The notes below the pieces were generated by a model. The model was not told where the DNA came from and searched no databases. It was given only the letters and a program-made list of their open reading frames with translations. The translations under genes and the position numbers were made by a program. DNA of 64,000 bases from Anaeramoeba flamelloides (Eukaryota; Metamonada; Anaeramoebidae). The DNA is taken from assembly GCA_027625915.1 (NCBI GenBank), contig JANTQA010000032.1:15268001-15332000 (forward strand). Direction: 5' to 3'. The first letter of the stretch is position 1. Every line of letters begins with the position of its first letter. Shown here in pieces: positions 12,227 through 23,933 of the stretch.

Positions 12227-12743
12227 CCAAAAATTTGGACACATCTAAAATCTAAAATAGGAAAACAAAAACTCAATTTATTATATTTTTCTAAAAGTAA
12301 GATAAAAACACATTTAAGTTATATAGTATTAATGTTTTTATAAGTAATCATTTTCATCCAAATAAAAGAAAAAAAATATAAAACTCAAAAATAAAAACAG
12401 GTATGTGTTCCCAAAATAATGAAACAAGCTGAACAAAAAATGTATTGGTAAATTTATTGAAATTTCATAAACAATTGTTGATTGATCAAATGATAAGATA
12501 CCATCAACCAATTGTATCTGATATTTCAATTTAAAAAACTCAACATTAACCTTCTATCAATCTTATAAAAAAAATATTTCAGATCTAACAAAACAGATTT
12601 AGCACTTGCAAAAAAACGAAATGAAAATAAAACAAAAAAGACAAAAAATGAAATTGTTTGTAAAATCAAATAATTTCCAAATTGGATGTAAAAGTCGGGT
12701 ATTGTTATTCTTTCAACTGTTTAAAATGTACCCAAATTTTTGG
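12227..12743. mobile_element. Non-autonomous repeat, family D copy 1
   Basis: A 517-bp element with inverted ends CCAAAAATTTGGACACA on the left and the near complement on the right. Diverged copies lie at about 51215-51616 (same orientation) and about 62925-63345 (opposite orientation). Shared interior landmarks include CAGATCTAAC and a block containing ATAAGATACCAT. Weak open frames within it are shadows of the repeat. Confidence 0.6.
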
Positions 12744-13956
12744 AATTAAATTTATTTGAATAAAAAAAATTAAAAAAAAAAAAAACTATTTTATCATTAA
12801 AATCTCAATTTTTTTATTGGTGAACATTACTAAAAAAAAAAATATCAAATAATTTTTTTAAAAAAATTTTTAGAGAATCTATGATCACACGCCACTAAAA
12901 TTAGATACCCTTATCTCATCTCTTTTAAATTTTTATGATGTCTTAGTGTGTAGCCACTCCCTTGATAGATTTAAATTTCATTTGAGTTTCTTTTGTTAAC
13001 CTTCTATCTACTTTTCATTTATTAAATCACCTATACCCCAATTAGTTTTATTGGCTGATATTTGTCTTGAAATATAAATTATAAAAAATAATAACAAAAT
13101 AAAAAATTTTCTTTCAAAATCAATACTTTCCAACATAAAACCAAAAAAATCTTTTCCCATTTTCAATGATTAATTTAATTGTTAATAAAAAATATAGGTT
13201 ACTTTTTTTAGTTTTAGATTAGAAAGATGCGAATTTAGGATTTCAAAAAAGAGACTCAAACAATAAATTGTTTAAATGAGGTTAACTCAGACATATCACC
13301 AGTCGAAACACAAATTCCAAAAAATTTTTTTCAAGAACTTGTCAAGATTTCTTTTTATTTATAAAAAATACTAATAATTAAAGTTTTTTTATTGTAAATT
13401 TAATACATATCCCCAATCTCAAAAAACATCCCAATAATTTATATTCTTAGAGATCTGAAATAATTTATTTTTATTTACAAGTTAATTTCATCAAACTCGA
13501 AAATTTTTTGGGTATTTTATTTTCGTAAAATTTTGATTTTTTAAATTTATTTGTCAAATTAGAAACTTTTTAAAAATCAAACAAAAGTAATTTTTAAAAC
13601 GGAAAAAAATCCAAAATGAAAACAAAATTTTCAAAGATAGACAAGAAAAAGAATCTCCAAAACTCATTGATCAGCAACAATTATAACAGTGTACCTGTTT
13701 TAAGTATTGCTTTAGTTGTGGAATATTTAAAAGATAAGTAGAATTAATACTAAATGAAGAAACACGAAAAATTGAAAATGAGAGAATTACTTTGTTTAAC
13801 TTATAAAAAAAGTTACCGACTTAAATTATCCACTCTTTAAATTGAAGAGACTCACCCAAACATACATTTCTTAACAAAAATAACAAATTATTTCAAAACA
13901 GTGGAAAACTGAATCCAAAAATCTAAAATATATTGAATATTTTATTTATTTGTAAA
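12744..13956. other. Intergenic, 5' flank of the surface-protein gene
   Basis: AT-rich spacer. A patch at 12880-13000 with GCCACT and GTAGCCACTCC motifs vaguely resembles the hairpin element at 24992-25096. Nothing else can be supported. Confidence 0.45.
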
Positions 13957-16900
13957 ATGAGAAATAATATTTGCTTTTTTTTCTACTTATTTTTTCTACT
14001 TGTAACGAGTTCTTCTTTCTGTTTTGAACAAATAACTCCAAACGAAAACGAGAAACTGTATTCCAATTTCCCAAGCTATGCAATTTTGGAAAATAGATTA
14101 ATTTTTTTGTTGGAAAACAAAAAAGAAATCAAAATGGAGTTAATCAATGCACATTTTGAAGAAGAAAAAAGTATTTTAGTCCAAGTGAGAAATGAACAAA
14201 TAAGAAAAAGAACCTTTCAAACGGGGCTTTTGGGGATCTCATTAAATGTATACGAACAACTGAATTCTTCAAGATTGATTAAAAGCGAGTTTGGACTTGA
14301 AAAAGGGAACCTAGTCAAGAAAATTAAATGGAAAGTTCTCAACAAGGACATTTATGTTCGGCTAAATGCAAAAAAAGGATCTTTGGAATTTCGAAACACA
14401 AAAAACCTACTCCTTTTAGAGGAAAGCAAGCCAATAATCTATTCCCAAATTGCAAATTCAAAATCCAACCACCGAACAAATAGATTATCAAATCAAAATC
14501 CTAAAGTAAAAGTACAAGGCCAGTGGGAGCAAGACCACAAACAGGAACAAACACAAACTGGACGAGAAGAAATCGTAACAAAAGTTCCAATATTGGAAAG
14601 TAAATACCAAATTTTTCAAGAGCTAAACAAAGCTCATGAAGAAAAGCAAAAAGAAAAAGGAAAATTCAGAGTCTTTGGCTTTTGTATAACAGATCAGAAT
14701 TTCGATCCAAATTTGCCATTAGTTATCGATCCAAGTTATCGAACATATATAGGTGGTAACCTAACCGATGAGAAATTAAAACTAGCGTCTGACACGAAGA
14801 AAAGGACTTATATTACTGGAAATACAAAATCTAACAATTTCCCTACCTTTCCAGACAGCGTCTATCAAAAAGAATACGAAGGCCCAGGAATTTTTATAAT
14901 GCTATTTGATCAAAATAAACAGTTCTTGTGGTCCACTTTCTTTTCATTTTTTAATACTCAAGTCAGTGGGACCAAAATCCATGTATCAAAATTAACAAAC
15001 GATCCAATTCTTTTAGTTGAAATCTTTGACTTTTTGAATATAAACCCATTGCCTGTCTTTGATAAGTCTTATCAAAAGAATTGTTCTGTAATTGAATATG
15101 GCTATATTTTTAAAATGAACAAAAATGGATCATCTTTGATGTGGTCTACACTGCTTTGTGCCTCGAATTATTATAGACCGATCGATTTTGTTCTGAGTTC
15201 CAAATCGGAAAACCTTATTATTTTGGCTGACATTATCGGCACATTCCCCCCCGATCCAAACAACGATTTCGATGAGAACGCGAACTCACTTTGTAAATTA
15301 AATAATAATGCCGAACAATTCAAAAATTCTTGTGTTCTTACACAAACTGCTCAAACACATTCAAAATCATTAACAACAATAAAAATTCCAAAACAAAGCA
15401 ACACTATACACCAAAGGGATTTTAATAACATGAATAATCATTACGATAACAACAACAAGAACAATAACAACAATAACAAGATGAACAATAAGAACAAAAA
15501 CAACAATAACAACAACAACAACAACAACAATAATAATAATAATAATAAGAAAATTGAGAGTGATCAGTTTCAATTAGAAGAAGTAGAAGAAAAAATATTT
15601 GTTTTTGGGAGAACATATGGATTAAATATGTTTACAACCTCAAATAACCTTTGTAAGCAAACAAATTGTACAAAGTCAAATACGACAAGTAATTGTTATG
15701 TTATGAGAATTGATGAAAAGAATTTTGATATCGAAATAAGTGAAATTTTTTATTTTGGAACCAGTCATTGTGAGACGATTTCTTCGATTGGGAATTCTCT
15801 TTGGTCGACTTCCAATTATGACATCATGGAAGATAAAAGCATTGAAATTACAACACCGGGCGCCTTTCGGACCGTTCAGGGCTTTTTAAATTTCGACCAA
15901 ACTAAATTTAAAGGAACTTTGTTTTATGAGATTGACTATAATTTATCAAAATTTCTTTATATTTCTGCTTTGTATCCCATTAACGTTGATAATAGCACTC
16001 TTTTAATTCCTAATACAGATATACATAAAATTATAACAAATAACGAAAACAATCAATTGTTATTATTTGCAAAGGGCTTTTATCAAAACGACATTCTAAA
16101 TACATTAGGTTATGGCAACCGTTCGGTTATTTTAAATTTTGAAATTGTCAAAAATTCCAATAATGAAAATCTAAAGGAAAATGAAAATGAAAATGAAAAT
16201 GAAATTAATTTTACAAAATTAAATTTTATTGGCATGATTACAGATGAATTTGAGGCTGATGATATACTTTTTAACAACCAATTAACTACTGGATCGGAAT
16301 CGCAATCATATGACATTTTAGTAGCAGGGACTTCACTGGCAAGCGAAACCAGCATTTACACTACAGACGATGCATTTATTAAAACAAGACAGGGCCAAAA
16401 GGATGGAACATTAGCGATATACGATAACTGTTTGCCTGGCTTTTATGGAAACATTTTTACAGAATGCAAGAAATGTGGATCAGGAACTGTATCCAGCGAG
16501 ATCAATTCCTTGCAGTGCACGAGCTGTGAACCGGGGTTTATTTCATCAACAAATATTAACCCAAATCAAACAAGTTGCCAGAAATGCCCCTTCGGATCAA
16601 ATTGCCTAGGCAAGGATCTCTGCCAAAAGGGGTACGATCCAGAATCTCTTTGCGTGGGGTGCGTGCAAGAAGACTATTTTAGATCTTCATTGGATTGCAT
16701 CAAATGTGCAAATTACAAGACAAGATGGTTCATAACCATTTTTGCAATCGCTCTCATGCTAATGGCAATCATTCTAATTTTTTATTCTCAAAGCACAAAC
16801 CGCCATTTCGTTTGGCCGACTTTTGTTATTTGTTCCATTCAATTGTCTTCAGCAATTATTTTAACAAAATATGCGTTAATATCCAATTCGGCTAATTCCA

Positions 16901-18018
16901 CGTTACTGCCATTATCTTCGATATTTTTAATGGACTGGGAGATGGCCTTCCAATTGGGTTGCAATTCACAAGGTGGCGATTTTGTTTACCGGCTATTGTC
17001 CATAATGGTCAGCCCTTTTATTTTATTTGTAATTTTTTTAATCATTTCATTTTACAAAGAAAAGGTTCAATTATCTGTTATCAAATTAAAAATTTATTAT
17101 GGCCTAATTTGCAAATTCTTTGTGGTTCCCTCTTTAATTTATTTTTTGATTTCTTTGCGGACATTGGAAAATGATCTTGATCAATTAGTATTTTACCAGC
17201 AGCCAAATATTTTGATTGATTCAAATGATTACAAAACTATTTTAACTTTGTCATCCCTATTATTATTAATTTTCGTTATCATGTTACCTCTGATTAGTTT
17301 ACTCATTTTAATCAAAATAATGAAAATTCGCGTACGCGAGCAAACACCTAATTTCGTTTTTATTAGATCATACGACTGGATATGGAAAGGATGGAAAGAT
17401 ACTAGAATTTGGTGGTCAATCCCTCAATATTTGTTTATTATTTTGTTTTGTGTATTATTGGGCTTAATCGATTCCAATAACAGTCAAATAATCTCGTTAT
17501 TTGTTATTTCTTTCCTTTTCATTATATCAATTTTAGTATTCCGCCCTTATTACACTTCAGTGGATCAAAGGTTTTCACATAACGAATTGTATTCTATTGC
17601 TATGGTCTTGATTCCAAATATTGTTTTGTCTTTATTCATTTCAAAACTCAATTATCTTTTCTTCTCTTTATTGTTAATCCCCACTTTATTAATTTTATCA
17701 TTCGCAATCAAATTGCATCGGAATTATTTATTAAATCATACGTCAAATGATAAAAATTCAAATTTGGAATTGGCTGATATACAAGATTATAATAAAATTG
17801 CTGAAGATTCAGATGATAAGATTGATGGTAGTAATTCGGATTATTTGAATAAAGACAATAATGAAAATGAAATATCAGATTCAAGCGAGAACGAGATTTC
17901 AGTGGGAGGCAGAAATTCTGGAAATGATGAAACAAATGATGATGATGAAAAAGAAGACCAAGGAAAGGTCGAGAATGAAAAAGATGGTAAAGGAGATTCT
18001 GACGATGATAGTAATTAA
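13957..18018 (+). CDS. Surface protein: SBBP repeats, Cys-rich stalk, ~9 TM
   Basis: A 1353-aa intronless protein. The start is the ATG at 13957, which gives a clean signal peptide (MRNNICFFFYLFF, cleaved near SSSFCF). Residues about 30-250 resemble the extracellular domain that precedes beta-propellers in S-layer-like proteins, ending NLPLVIDPSYRTYIGG. SBBP-like strands follow (RTYITGNTKSNNFPTFP, then FIMLFDQNKQFLWSTFF). An Asn/Lys run interrupts the propeller region at about 490-530. Residues about 830-920 are a Cys-rich GCC2/GCC3-like stalk (CLPGFYGN, CKKCGSGTVSS, CTSCEPGF). About nine hydrophobic segments follow between about 923 and 1253, then an acidic Ser/Asn/Asp tail. The topology suggests a plasma-membrane protein with a large ectodomain, possibly for adhesion or sensing; the function is inference. 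Protist genomes often hold families of such proteins. Confidence 0.85.
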   Translation: MRNNICFFFYLFFLLVTSSSFCFEQITPNENEKLYSNFPSYAILENRLIFLLENKKEIKMELINAHFEEEKSILVQVRNEQIRKRTFQTGLLGISLNVYEQLNSSRLIKSEFGLEKGNLVKKIKWKVLNKDIYVRLNAKKGSLEFRNTKNLLLLEESKPIIYSQIANSKSNHRTNRLSNQNPKVKVQGQWEQDHKQEQTQTGREEIVTKVPILESKYQIFQELNKAHEEKQKEKGKFRVFGFCITDQNFDPNLPLVIDPSYRTYIGGNLTDEKLKLASDTKKRTYITGNTKSNNFPTFPDSVYQKEYEGPGIFIMLFDQNKQFLWSTFFSFFNTQVSGTKIHVSKLTNDPILLVEIFDFLNINPLPVFDKSYQKNCSVIEYGYIFKMNKNGSSLMWSTLLCASNYYRPIDFVLSSKSENLIILADIIGTFPPDPNNDFDENANSLCKLNNNAEQFKNSCVLTQTAQTHSKSLTTIKIPKQSNTIHQRDFNNMNNHYDNNNKNNNNNNKMNNKNKNNNNNNNNNNNNNNNNKKIESDQFQLEEVEEKIFVFGRTYGLNMFTTSNNLCKQTNCTKSNTTSNCYVMRIDEKNFDIEISEIFYFGTSHCETISSIGNSLWSTSNYDIMEDKSIEITTPGAFRTVQGFLNFDQTKFKGTLFYEIDYNLSKFLYISALYPINVDNSTLLIPNTDIHKIITNNENNQLLLFAKGFYQNDILNTLGYGNRSVILNFEIVKNSNNENLKENENENENEINFTKLNFIGMITDEFEADDILFNNQLTTGSESQSYDILVAGTSLASETSIYTTDDAFIKTRQGQKDGTLAIYDNCLPGFYGNIFTECKKCGSGTVSSEINSLQCTSCEPGFISSTNINPNQTSCQKCPFGSNCLGKDLCQKGYDPESLCVGCVQEDYFRSSLDCIKCANYKTRWFITIFAIALMLMAIILIFYSQSTNRHFVWPTFVICSIQLSSAIILTKYALISNSANSTLLPLSSIFLMDWEMAFQLGCNSQGGDFVYRLLSIMVSPFILFVIFLIISFYKEKVQLSVIKLKIYYGLICKFFVVPSLIYFLISLRTLENDLDQLVFYQQPNILIDSNDYKTILTLSSLLLLIFVIMLPLISLLILIKIMKIRVREQTPNFVFIRSYDWIWKGWKDTRIWWSIPQYLFIILFCVLLGLIDSNNSQIISLFVISFLFIISILVFRPYYTSVDQRFSHNELYSIAMVLIPNIVLSLFISKLNYLFFSLLLIPTLLILSFAIKLHRNYLLNHTSNDKNSNLELADIQDYNKIAEDSDDKIDGSNSDYLNKDNNENEISDSSENEISVGGRNSGNDETNDDDEKEDQGKVENEKDGKGDSDDDSN
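15424..15550 (+). repeat. Asn-codon tract in the surface-protein gene
   Basis: A low-complexity run encoding mostly Asn with Lys and Met interruptions. It uses mixed AAC, AAT and AAG codons, unlike the pure AAT run at 36559-36648, so it is less prone to slippage. Confidence 0.85.
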
Positions 18019-18738
18019 ATGTTTAGCATTTTTCTAAATTTCCTCGAGAAATTTACCAAAGTATGTAAATTTTTACACTTTTGAATACCTTTATTTTGTT
18101 TTGAAGCAATATATATATATTCTTTATAACTCATGATAACCCAATTGCCTTTGGGATACAATTAGTATTTTGAATTGTTATAAAAAGATTGAAAAATCTC
18201 GAATCAATAAAGAATTATCTTAGAAAATTTTATAATTAAAAATTGTATAGTCACCTATAATAAAAAAAATATCTTGAAAAAAAAATTTTGGTTTTTGTGA
18301 TTTCATTATTTTTCCTTTCAAATTTTGTCAAAAAAAATTTTTTTTTTTTAAAAAGTTTGTCTCAACTTTAAAAAATTCTTATTTACAATGATTAAAATAC
18401 ATAATTATTTACTGGTAATTTTTTTTTGGTTCCCTAAGCATCCCAACATTACCTATTGTACTTTATTAAATAATTTATTTGTTACATAAGATATTTTGAT
18501 ACCTTAAAGAAAATTTGTTTTATCTATTGATTACCATTCAATAGTAATGTATATTTTTATTAAAAAATGAAGTTATATTAATATAAAATATATCAATTAA
18601 TTTAAAAAAAAGCCTTTTTTAGAGAACAAGTACGAGACAATGGTAACACTCCCAATTTACAATCTAAAGACAGGAATTCTATTTAACTTAACCACATTAT
18701 TTCTGATTGTTTACCATTTTTTCAAATAAAATATTTTT
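18019..18738. other. Intergenic, 3' flank of the surface-protein gene
   Basis: AT-rich sequence with AATAAA at about 18206, a possible polyadenylation signal. No gene is seen. Confidence 0.45.
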
Positions 18739-19340
18739 CAGTCAAAGGTCCCAGTTTTATTGAATAAATAAAACATATTCTATGAGTTTAATTCATTATT
18801 CTTCTCAAACTAAAATTTTCAATATTTAGATCAGATCATTTTATCTCATTTTATAAATTTTTTTTTTATCTTTTTACTTTTTTATTTTTTTTTCTTCTTT
18901 TCTTTTTTATTTTACTTGTTTTTTTTTCTTTTTCTTGTTTTTGGTGTGATTTTCTTTTTCTTTTTCTTTTTTTTTTTTTATATATTTTTTTAAGATTAAA
19001 TTTTAAAAAAAAAATATTTGAAACTCAAAAATAAATATTAATAAAAGTGAGGCTTTGCGTGTTCTTTTAAAATTCATATTTACAAGTAAAAAATCTTGTT
19101 GTCAACAATCTTAATTTTTTTAAGAAATTGGTAATTGCACCTAAGTTACAATGAATGGGCCCCAAAAACTTTTTTATAAAGTTTTTTTTTTTTGAAATTT
19201 ATGATTTGTTCAGGCTTTTTTTTATGATTGTCGACTCTAATCATAAATTTATTAATTCTCTTATTTCTAAACAATCTAAGTTGGTTTATTCTTAAAAATA
19301 AAGCGAATTTTTCATTTTTGGCTGGGCCACTTTTAGTGAA
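18739..19340. mobile_element. Non-autonomous DNA transposon, family C copy 1
   Basis: A roughly 600-bp repeat with a diverged partner at 52957-53481. The ends are inverted: the left end is close to TCAGTCAAAGTGGCCCAG and the right end is its complement (GGGCCACTTTTAGTG). Both copies carry a long pyrimidine tract in the first third (about 18860-18990 here) and a shared interior with TTGTTCAGG and TTTCTAAACAATC blocks. There is no coding capacity. Confidence 0.7.
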
Positions 19341-19599
19341 ATGGAATTTAGTTACAAAAAACGACCAAGGTACAATTCTAATTAAAAGTCAGAATTATGC
19401 TTTGAAGAAATACTAATTCTTTTAAGAAATCGTTTGACTGAATTGAAAATTTTTGTACTATGATAAAACTTGAACATGATAGGAATTGGAACAAAATACA
19501 TCAAATAATGAGCAGTTCCCATTTTTGGGAGAAATGACTCGATTTGCTCTCTCACTAGGTTCAACAATATCTCTAATCCAAATTAGGGATTCATGAAGT

Positions 19600-20105
19600 G
19601 TCAATGAGCCCTTATTTTTTTTGATAAATTCTGTAAAATTCTGAAAATCTATTGATTTACGGAATAAACGGAAAACCCAAGAAAACTGAGCTTGGAGTAC
19701 CATTGAGCGCCCCCAAGTGTCTATTTTTTTTTTATCATAAGGAATAAAAAGAAATTTTATGAAATTTTCTTTAAATTTCAAAATTAATAAAAAAACCAAT
19801 GGAATTTTTTCTTGAGGTTTTAATGTTTTATCCGTGAAGTGTTCGAGTTTTTTTGAGGTTTTCTATTTATTTGTTAAGTGTTCTAGGTTTTTTTTACTTT
19901 TCGAAATAAAACAGAAAACTCAAAAAAACCGAAAGAAAATCTATTGATTTTCCAATTATTTCTAAAATTCAAAAAAATCATATTCAGCTTTTTCAGAATG
20001 TAAAAGAATAGAGTGAAATTCATGGATTTTATTGATTCTTTTGAATCACAGAAACCCCATAACACTTTTATTAGATAATTTAGAATTGTAAAGAATAGAG
20101 TAAAG
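19600..20105. repeat. Compound inverted repeat, family K copy 1
   Basis: A mosaic of short modules in both orientations: a GAGGTTTTCTATTTATTTG-like unit, its complement, and a hairpin around TTTTTCAGAATGTAAAAGAA. The same modules occur at 33940-34375 and 40560-41930. The structure suggests a foldback element or repeatedly nested insertions. A 113-codon minus-strand frame overlaps it at 19458-19799 and is not credible as a gene. Confidence 0.55.
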
Positions 20106-21577
20106 TCAATATTATTTTATATTCTGTTAAGTTGTGATAAACATTTAACATTTCATATTTATACTTGTGTTATTTTTTTTTATAAGCTTTTTTGTTTTTA
20201 TTTTTGTCATTTAATTATGCGATTAACTACAAATCTCACATTAAACTCTAATATTTCTTTATCATAGCATTATTCAATTTAATTGATATATAAAAAAATG
20301 TTTCCCAATATCCAAATTCAATGAAAAACAAATTGGATAAAATATGTTTTTTGGGTGAATTTTAAAAGTGAGTTGTGGGTCTTTACAGTAGGAAAAATAA
20401 TAAAAAAACAAAAAATAAACATTTTTTTTCTAAAAACAAAATTGATTCTTCAATATCAGATCATATTCACTCAAACCAATACAAATTCTTATTATTTGTG
20501 GCATATATTTTGAATTGTTAGACTTAAGGGTAATTATAATTTTTTTTTTTTTCAAAACCAAATTTTTTCCTTTTACATTATAATATATCATAGTTTCTAC
20601 TTTAAAAGAATTGACAAGAGAATTGGACTGTGAATAAAGCTTTTTAATTTAAGTATAAGTACATAATAATTTATTTAGATGAGAAAATACTTTTTATACG
20701 GGAAATAAATCTATGGAGGGGCAGATATCAATATTTGTTTTAAAAATATGTTTCTTGTACTGTATGGGATAAAGATTTTATACACAATTGTACTTGTTTG
20801 AAGGCCACCGAGGATATAAAAGCACAAACACATATATTTTTAAAATATTTAAATTTAATTGGTTGTGAATTACATTACAAATATAAAAAGGAATACTTTT
20901 CTCGGATTATTTTTTTGGACAGTTCTGAAATCTTCATGTTTTTTAGGGTAATTAGTTCACCAAAAATTAATACAATATATTTATATATATAATAAAGGAG
21001 CAAAAAATAAAAATAAAAATAAAAACTTTCAATCTATTTCTGGAAATGTCTATTGTAAAATAGGAAGATAATGATTAGAGCAATTCAAAGGATTTTTGAA
21101 TAATAAAAAATGAAATTAAGTTCTGCATACCTTTTAATAGGCTTATTATACAAAAATAAAAGGTTAGTACAATAAATAAAAGAAATAAGACAGTAAGAGT
21201 AACGAAATCAAATGATTATACACAGTAATTGTTTAACTAAAATTATGAGTAATATTAATGGGATTCTCTTTCTTACCATCTTTTTATATTTTGTAGATAA
21301 AATTACAAATTTTTGTAATCTATCAAATTTTAAACAAAATCTCAAATCAAAAAAAGAAAATCAAAATTATTTTTTGTTTTTTCACCTGATTCTAACATAA
21401 TTAAGTATCCATTGTAGTAAATTTGGTAACCTATTAAAGGAAATTACTTTCCCATTTCAAAAAAGTTGTTTACAGGTCAGAAGTCATTTAAAGTGGATTT
21501 GCTCAATACTAATTGAGTAGCTTGGTATCAAAAGTGTATTGTGAAATAGCGCCAATCTCAAAATCAAAATTCAAAAC
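20106..21577. other. Intergenic, no feature seen
   Basis: AT-rich spacer. Short frames of about 60 codons occur at chance level. I find no RNA gene and no repeat that I can match elsewhere in the window. Confidence 0.4.
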
Positions 21578-21809
21578 ACTATTTGTTGCAAAATAAATGA
21601 AGCAAAAGTTTCATTCAACTTTCCAATCAATATTTTTAAATAATGTAAAATTTCAATTTTTTAATTCCATAAAATTGAATATTAATTATTAATTTCCCTT
21701 TTAGAAATGAGGAACTTTGATGATTTATTTTAATTCATTAGTGTTTTTTTTTCTTTTGATACGCTGAATGAAAATTTTCATCTTTTTCTTTTGAAATTAA
21801 CAATAACTA
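21578..21809. mobile_element. Small MITE-like repeat, family E copy 1
   Basis: A roughly 230-bp unit beginning ACTATTTGTTGCAAAATAAA and ending near a GAATGAAAATTTTCATCTTT block. Related copies lie at 26920-27147 and 27554-27784. Within each copy a TTTCATTCAGCTTTCC-like stretch near the left pairs with its complement near the right, so the unit can fold back on itself. Confidence 0.6.
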
Positions 21810-21924
21810 AAAAAAAAATTATGAGGATCCTTATTAGCATAAAAAAAATCAATTCAAGAAAAAAATAAATTTCAGATCTTCATTTGCAAAAATTCAGTTA
21901 ACAAAAAAATAACCAATATGAATT

Positions 21925-22945
21925 AAATTTGGTTGATTAAAAAACAATTTGGTGAGTCAAAAATAAATTTTGGTTTTTTAAAGAGTAAATATCGGTAAAA
22001 TGATTTTTGATCAAGGTAAAATTTTATTACCAAATCTTACATTCAAGAAAAACCAAAGTCAATATCAATTATACATTTTCAGAAAAAAATATTATTTGGT
22101 TGCATTTTGACCCTTTGAAATTGCTGTGGAACAATAAAAATACAAAAATTGAATTTGAATAACAAACTTTACTAAAAATGTTAATATTTTTTTATTAGAT
22201 TACATTCCAAGATCAAGTTAGGGTGGTTTGGGAAGACTAAAAATGAATAATTGTTTTAAATTAAAGTTTGTTCTATGTGGATTTTTAGATTTTAAATCGT
22301 TTCTAAAATCTTGGTATTTTGTTATTTTTAAGTTTTGATTGTAAAACATTAGGAAAAATCAATCTCGTTTAAAAAAATATCTTTTTGATATTATTCGAAA
22401 CAAAGATTCATTATTTATCTAGTCATTAGTTAATGAAAAAGATAATTATGATTCTTTATTAAAATTTCTAAACAAAAATTTAGAAATTAGGGTTGTAAGA
22501 GGAAATTAATTTCCTCCCTTCAAAAAAAAAAAAAAGAAAAAAAATTGCTTTTTTGGAACATTTATTGATTCGATTTGGTTTTAAAGCATATTTAAGATTA
22601 ACCTTGATGAATTCACATTATCTAATAATATTAAATATCTTATTTAATTAATAAATTTGAATATTCCACCATAAATAGTTGTCTTATTTTTCGTAATTTT
22701 ACAATTAAAAGTCAATTTTTGTTCTTGTAGCCTACCAAAGCAATTCCAAAGGTTGAAAATGCAACCAAATAATATTTTTTCTGAAAATGTATAATTGGTA
22801 ATGACATTGTTTTTTCTTGAAGGGAAAATTTGTTTATAAAATTTTACCTTGATCAAAAATCAATATGCCAATAAATACTATTTAAAAAATCAAAATTTAT
22901 TTTTTACTCTCCAAATTGTTTTTTAATTACCCAATTTTTTTTTGC
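21925..22945. mobile_element. Foldback element with ~200-bp inverted arms
   Basis: The left arm (about 21925-22130) is repeated in inverse orientation at about 22710-22945. Shared landmarks are TTTTTGATCAAGGTAAAATT, CATTTTCAGAAAAAAATATT and TTATTTGGTTGCATTTTGA against their complements on the right. The arms are clearly diverged, so this is an old insertion. The interior is about 580 bp, AT-rich and non-coding. Confidence 0.6.
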
Positions 22946-23347
22946 AATGGTTATAACTAAAAAAAAATTATTAAAGAGGGTTATAATTAACAAAAAATTG
23001 AATTCAAAATCAAAGATGAAAATATTCTCAAACTCCAAAAAATCAAATAAAAAGAAAGATTAATTGGATTCTTAATTTATTAAAATCTTTTTTAAAAAAA
23101 AATCCATATAATTTCTTATTTTTACATTTTCAAAGTCTTTAAATTTATTCAATTTAAAACAAATTGTTTTATTAAATTGGTAAAGGTTGTAAAATGTAGA
23201 CATTTGTAGATTTTCGACATTAGTCTACAAATATATGTAAATAAATTAAAAAAAAATAAAGTCTACAAAATTGTCGGCATATTTCAGTCGACAAAGTATG
23301 AAAATGATTTTTTTGTCCAAAGTTCGATAATTTTGAGAATTTTATTA

Positions 23348-23922
23348 TAGTCAGTTTCACTTTTAAGGCACAAACTTTCTACGAAATTTAAGGCACAACA
23401 CAAGTGTGAATATGAATGTTGTAAAAAATAGAGTTTTTTTGATTTTCTCAAAAAATTGTGATTTTCACACCGTTGCCAAAGTTTTGATTATGGATATATC
23501 TATATCGGGTTAAAATTTTAAGTTAATAATGATTCTAAATCAAAAACCGCCTCGAAATTACAGATGTTTTGTTTTGAAAACAAAATTTTTTTTGGAAACA
23601 AAACATCTGTAATTTCGAGGCGGTTTTTGGTCTAAAATACTTTTTTGCTTATTTATATAATCTCATTTCTAAATCTCTATTTCCTAAACTTTGGTAACAG
23701 TGTGAAACTCACAATTTTTTGAGAAAATCAAAAAAACTCTATTTTTACAACATTCATATTCACACTAGTGAAAAAAAAATCTCAAATTAAAGCATTTGAT
23801 TTCAAATTCTAGTAAAATAATTTGTGAATATTAAAATTCTAAAAAATTTTGTGCTTTAATTTGAGATTTTTTTGTGCCTTAAATTTCGTTAAAAGTTTGT
23901 GCCTTAAAAGTGAAACTGACTG
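23348..23922. mobile_element. Tc1/mariner-type MITE carrying a nested MITE
   Basis: The outer element begins near AGTCAGTTTCACTTTTAAGG and ends with the exact complement, flanked by TA dinucleotides as expected of Tc1/mariner insertion. It is 575 bp, but removing the 372-bp insert at 23399-23770 leaves about 203 bp. That matches the intact 197-bp copy at 24462-24658, so the outer element pre-dates the insertion. There is no transposase; it would depend on a source elsewhere. Confidence 0.8.
23399..23770. mobile_element. Inner palindromic MITE nested in another MITE
   Basis: A 372-bp element with ends CACAAGTGTGAATATGAATG on the left and the complement (one mismatch) on the right. Inverted arms extend for roughly 80 bp (a block with TTTGATTTTCTCAAAAAATT). 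A second GC-richer hairpin lies in the centre: ACCGCCTCGAAATTACAGAT at about 23548 and its complement at about 23610. It sits inside the left part of the outer element. Confidence 0.75.
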
Positions 23923-23933
23923 TATAGATCTTG

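Noticed and set aside
15370-15616. Minus-strand frames rich in Ile/Val/Tyr/Cys inside the surface-protein gene
   Set aside because: They are shadows of the Asn-codon run on the other strand.
19458-19799. 113-codon minus-strand frame
   Set aside because: It overlaps a family K repeat mosaic. The ATG part is Lys/Phe/Ile-rich and no family is recognised.
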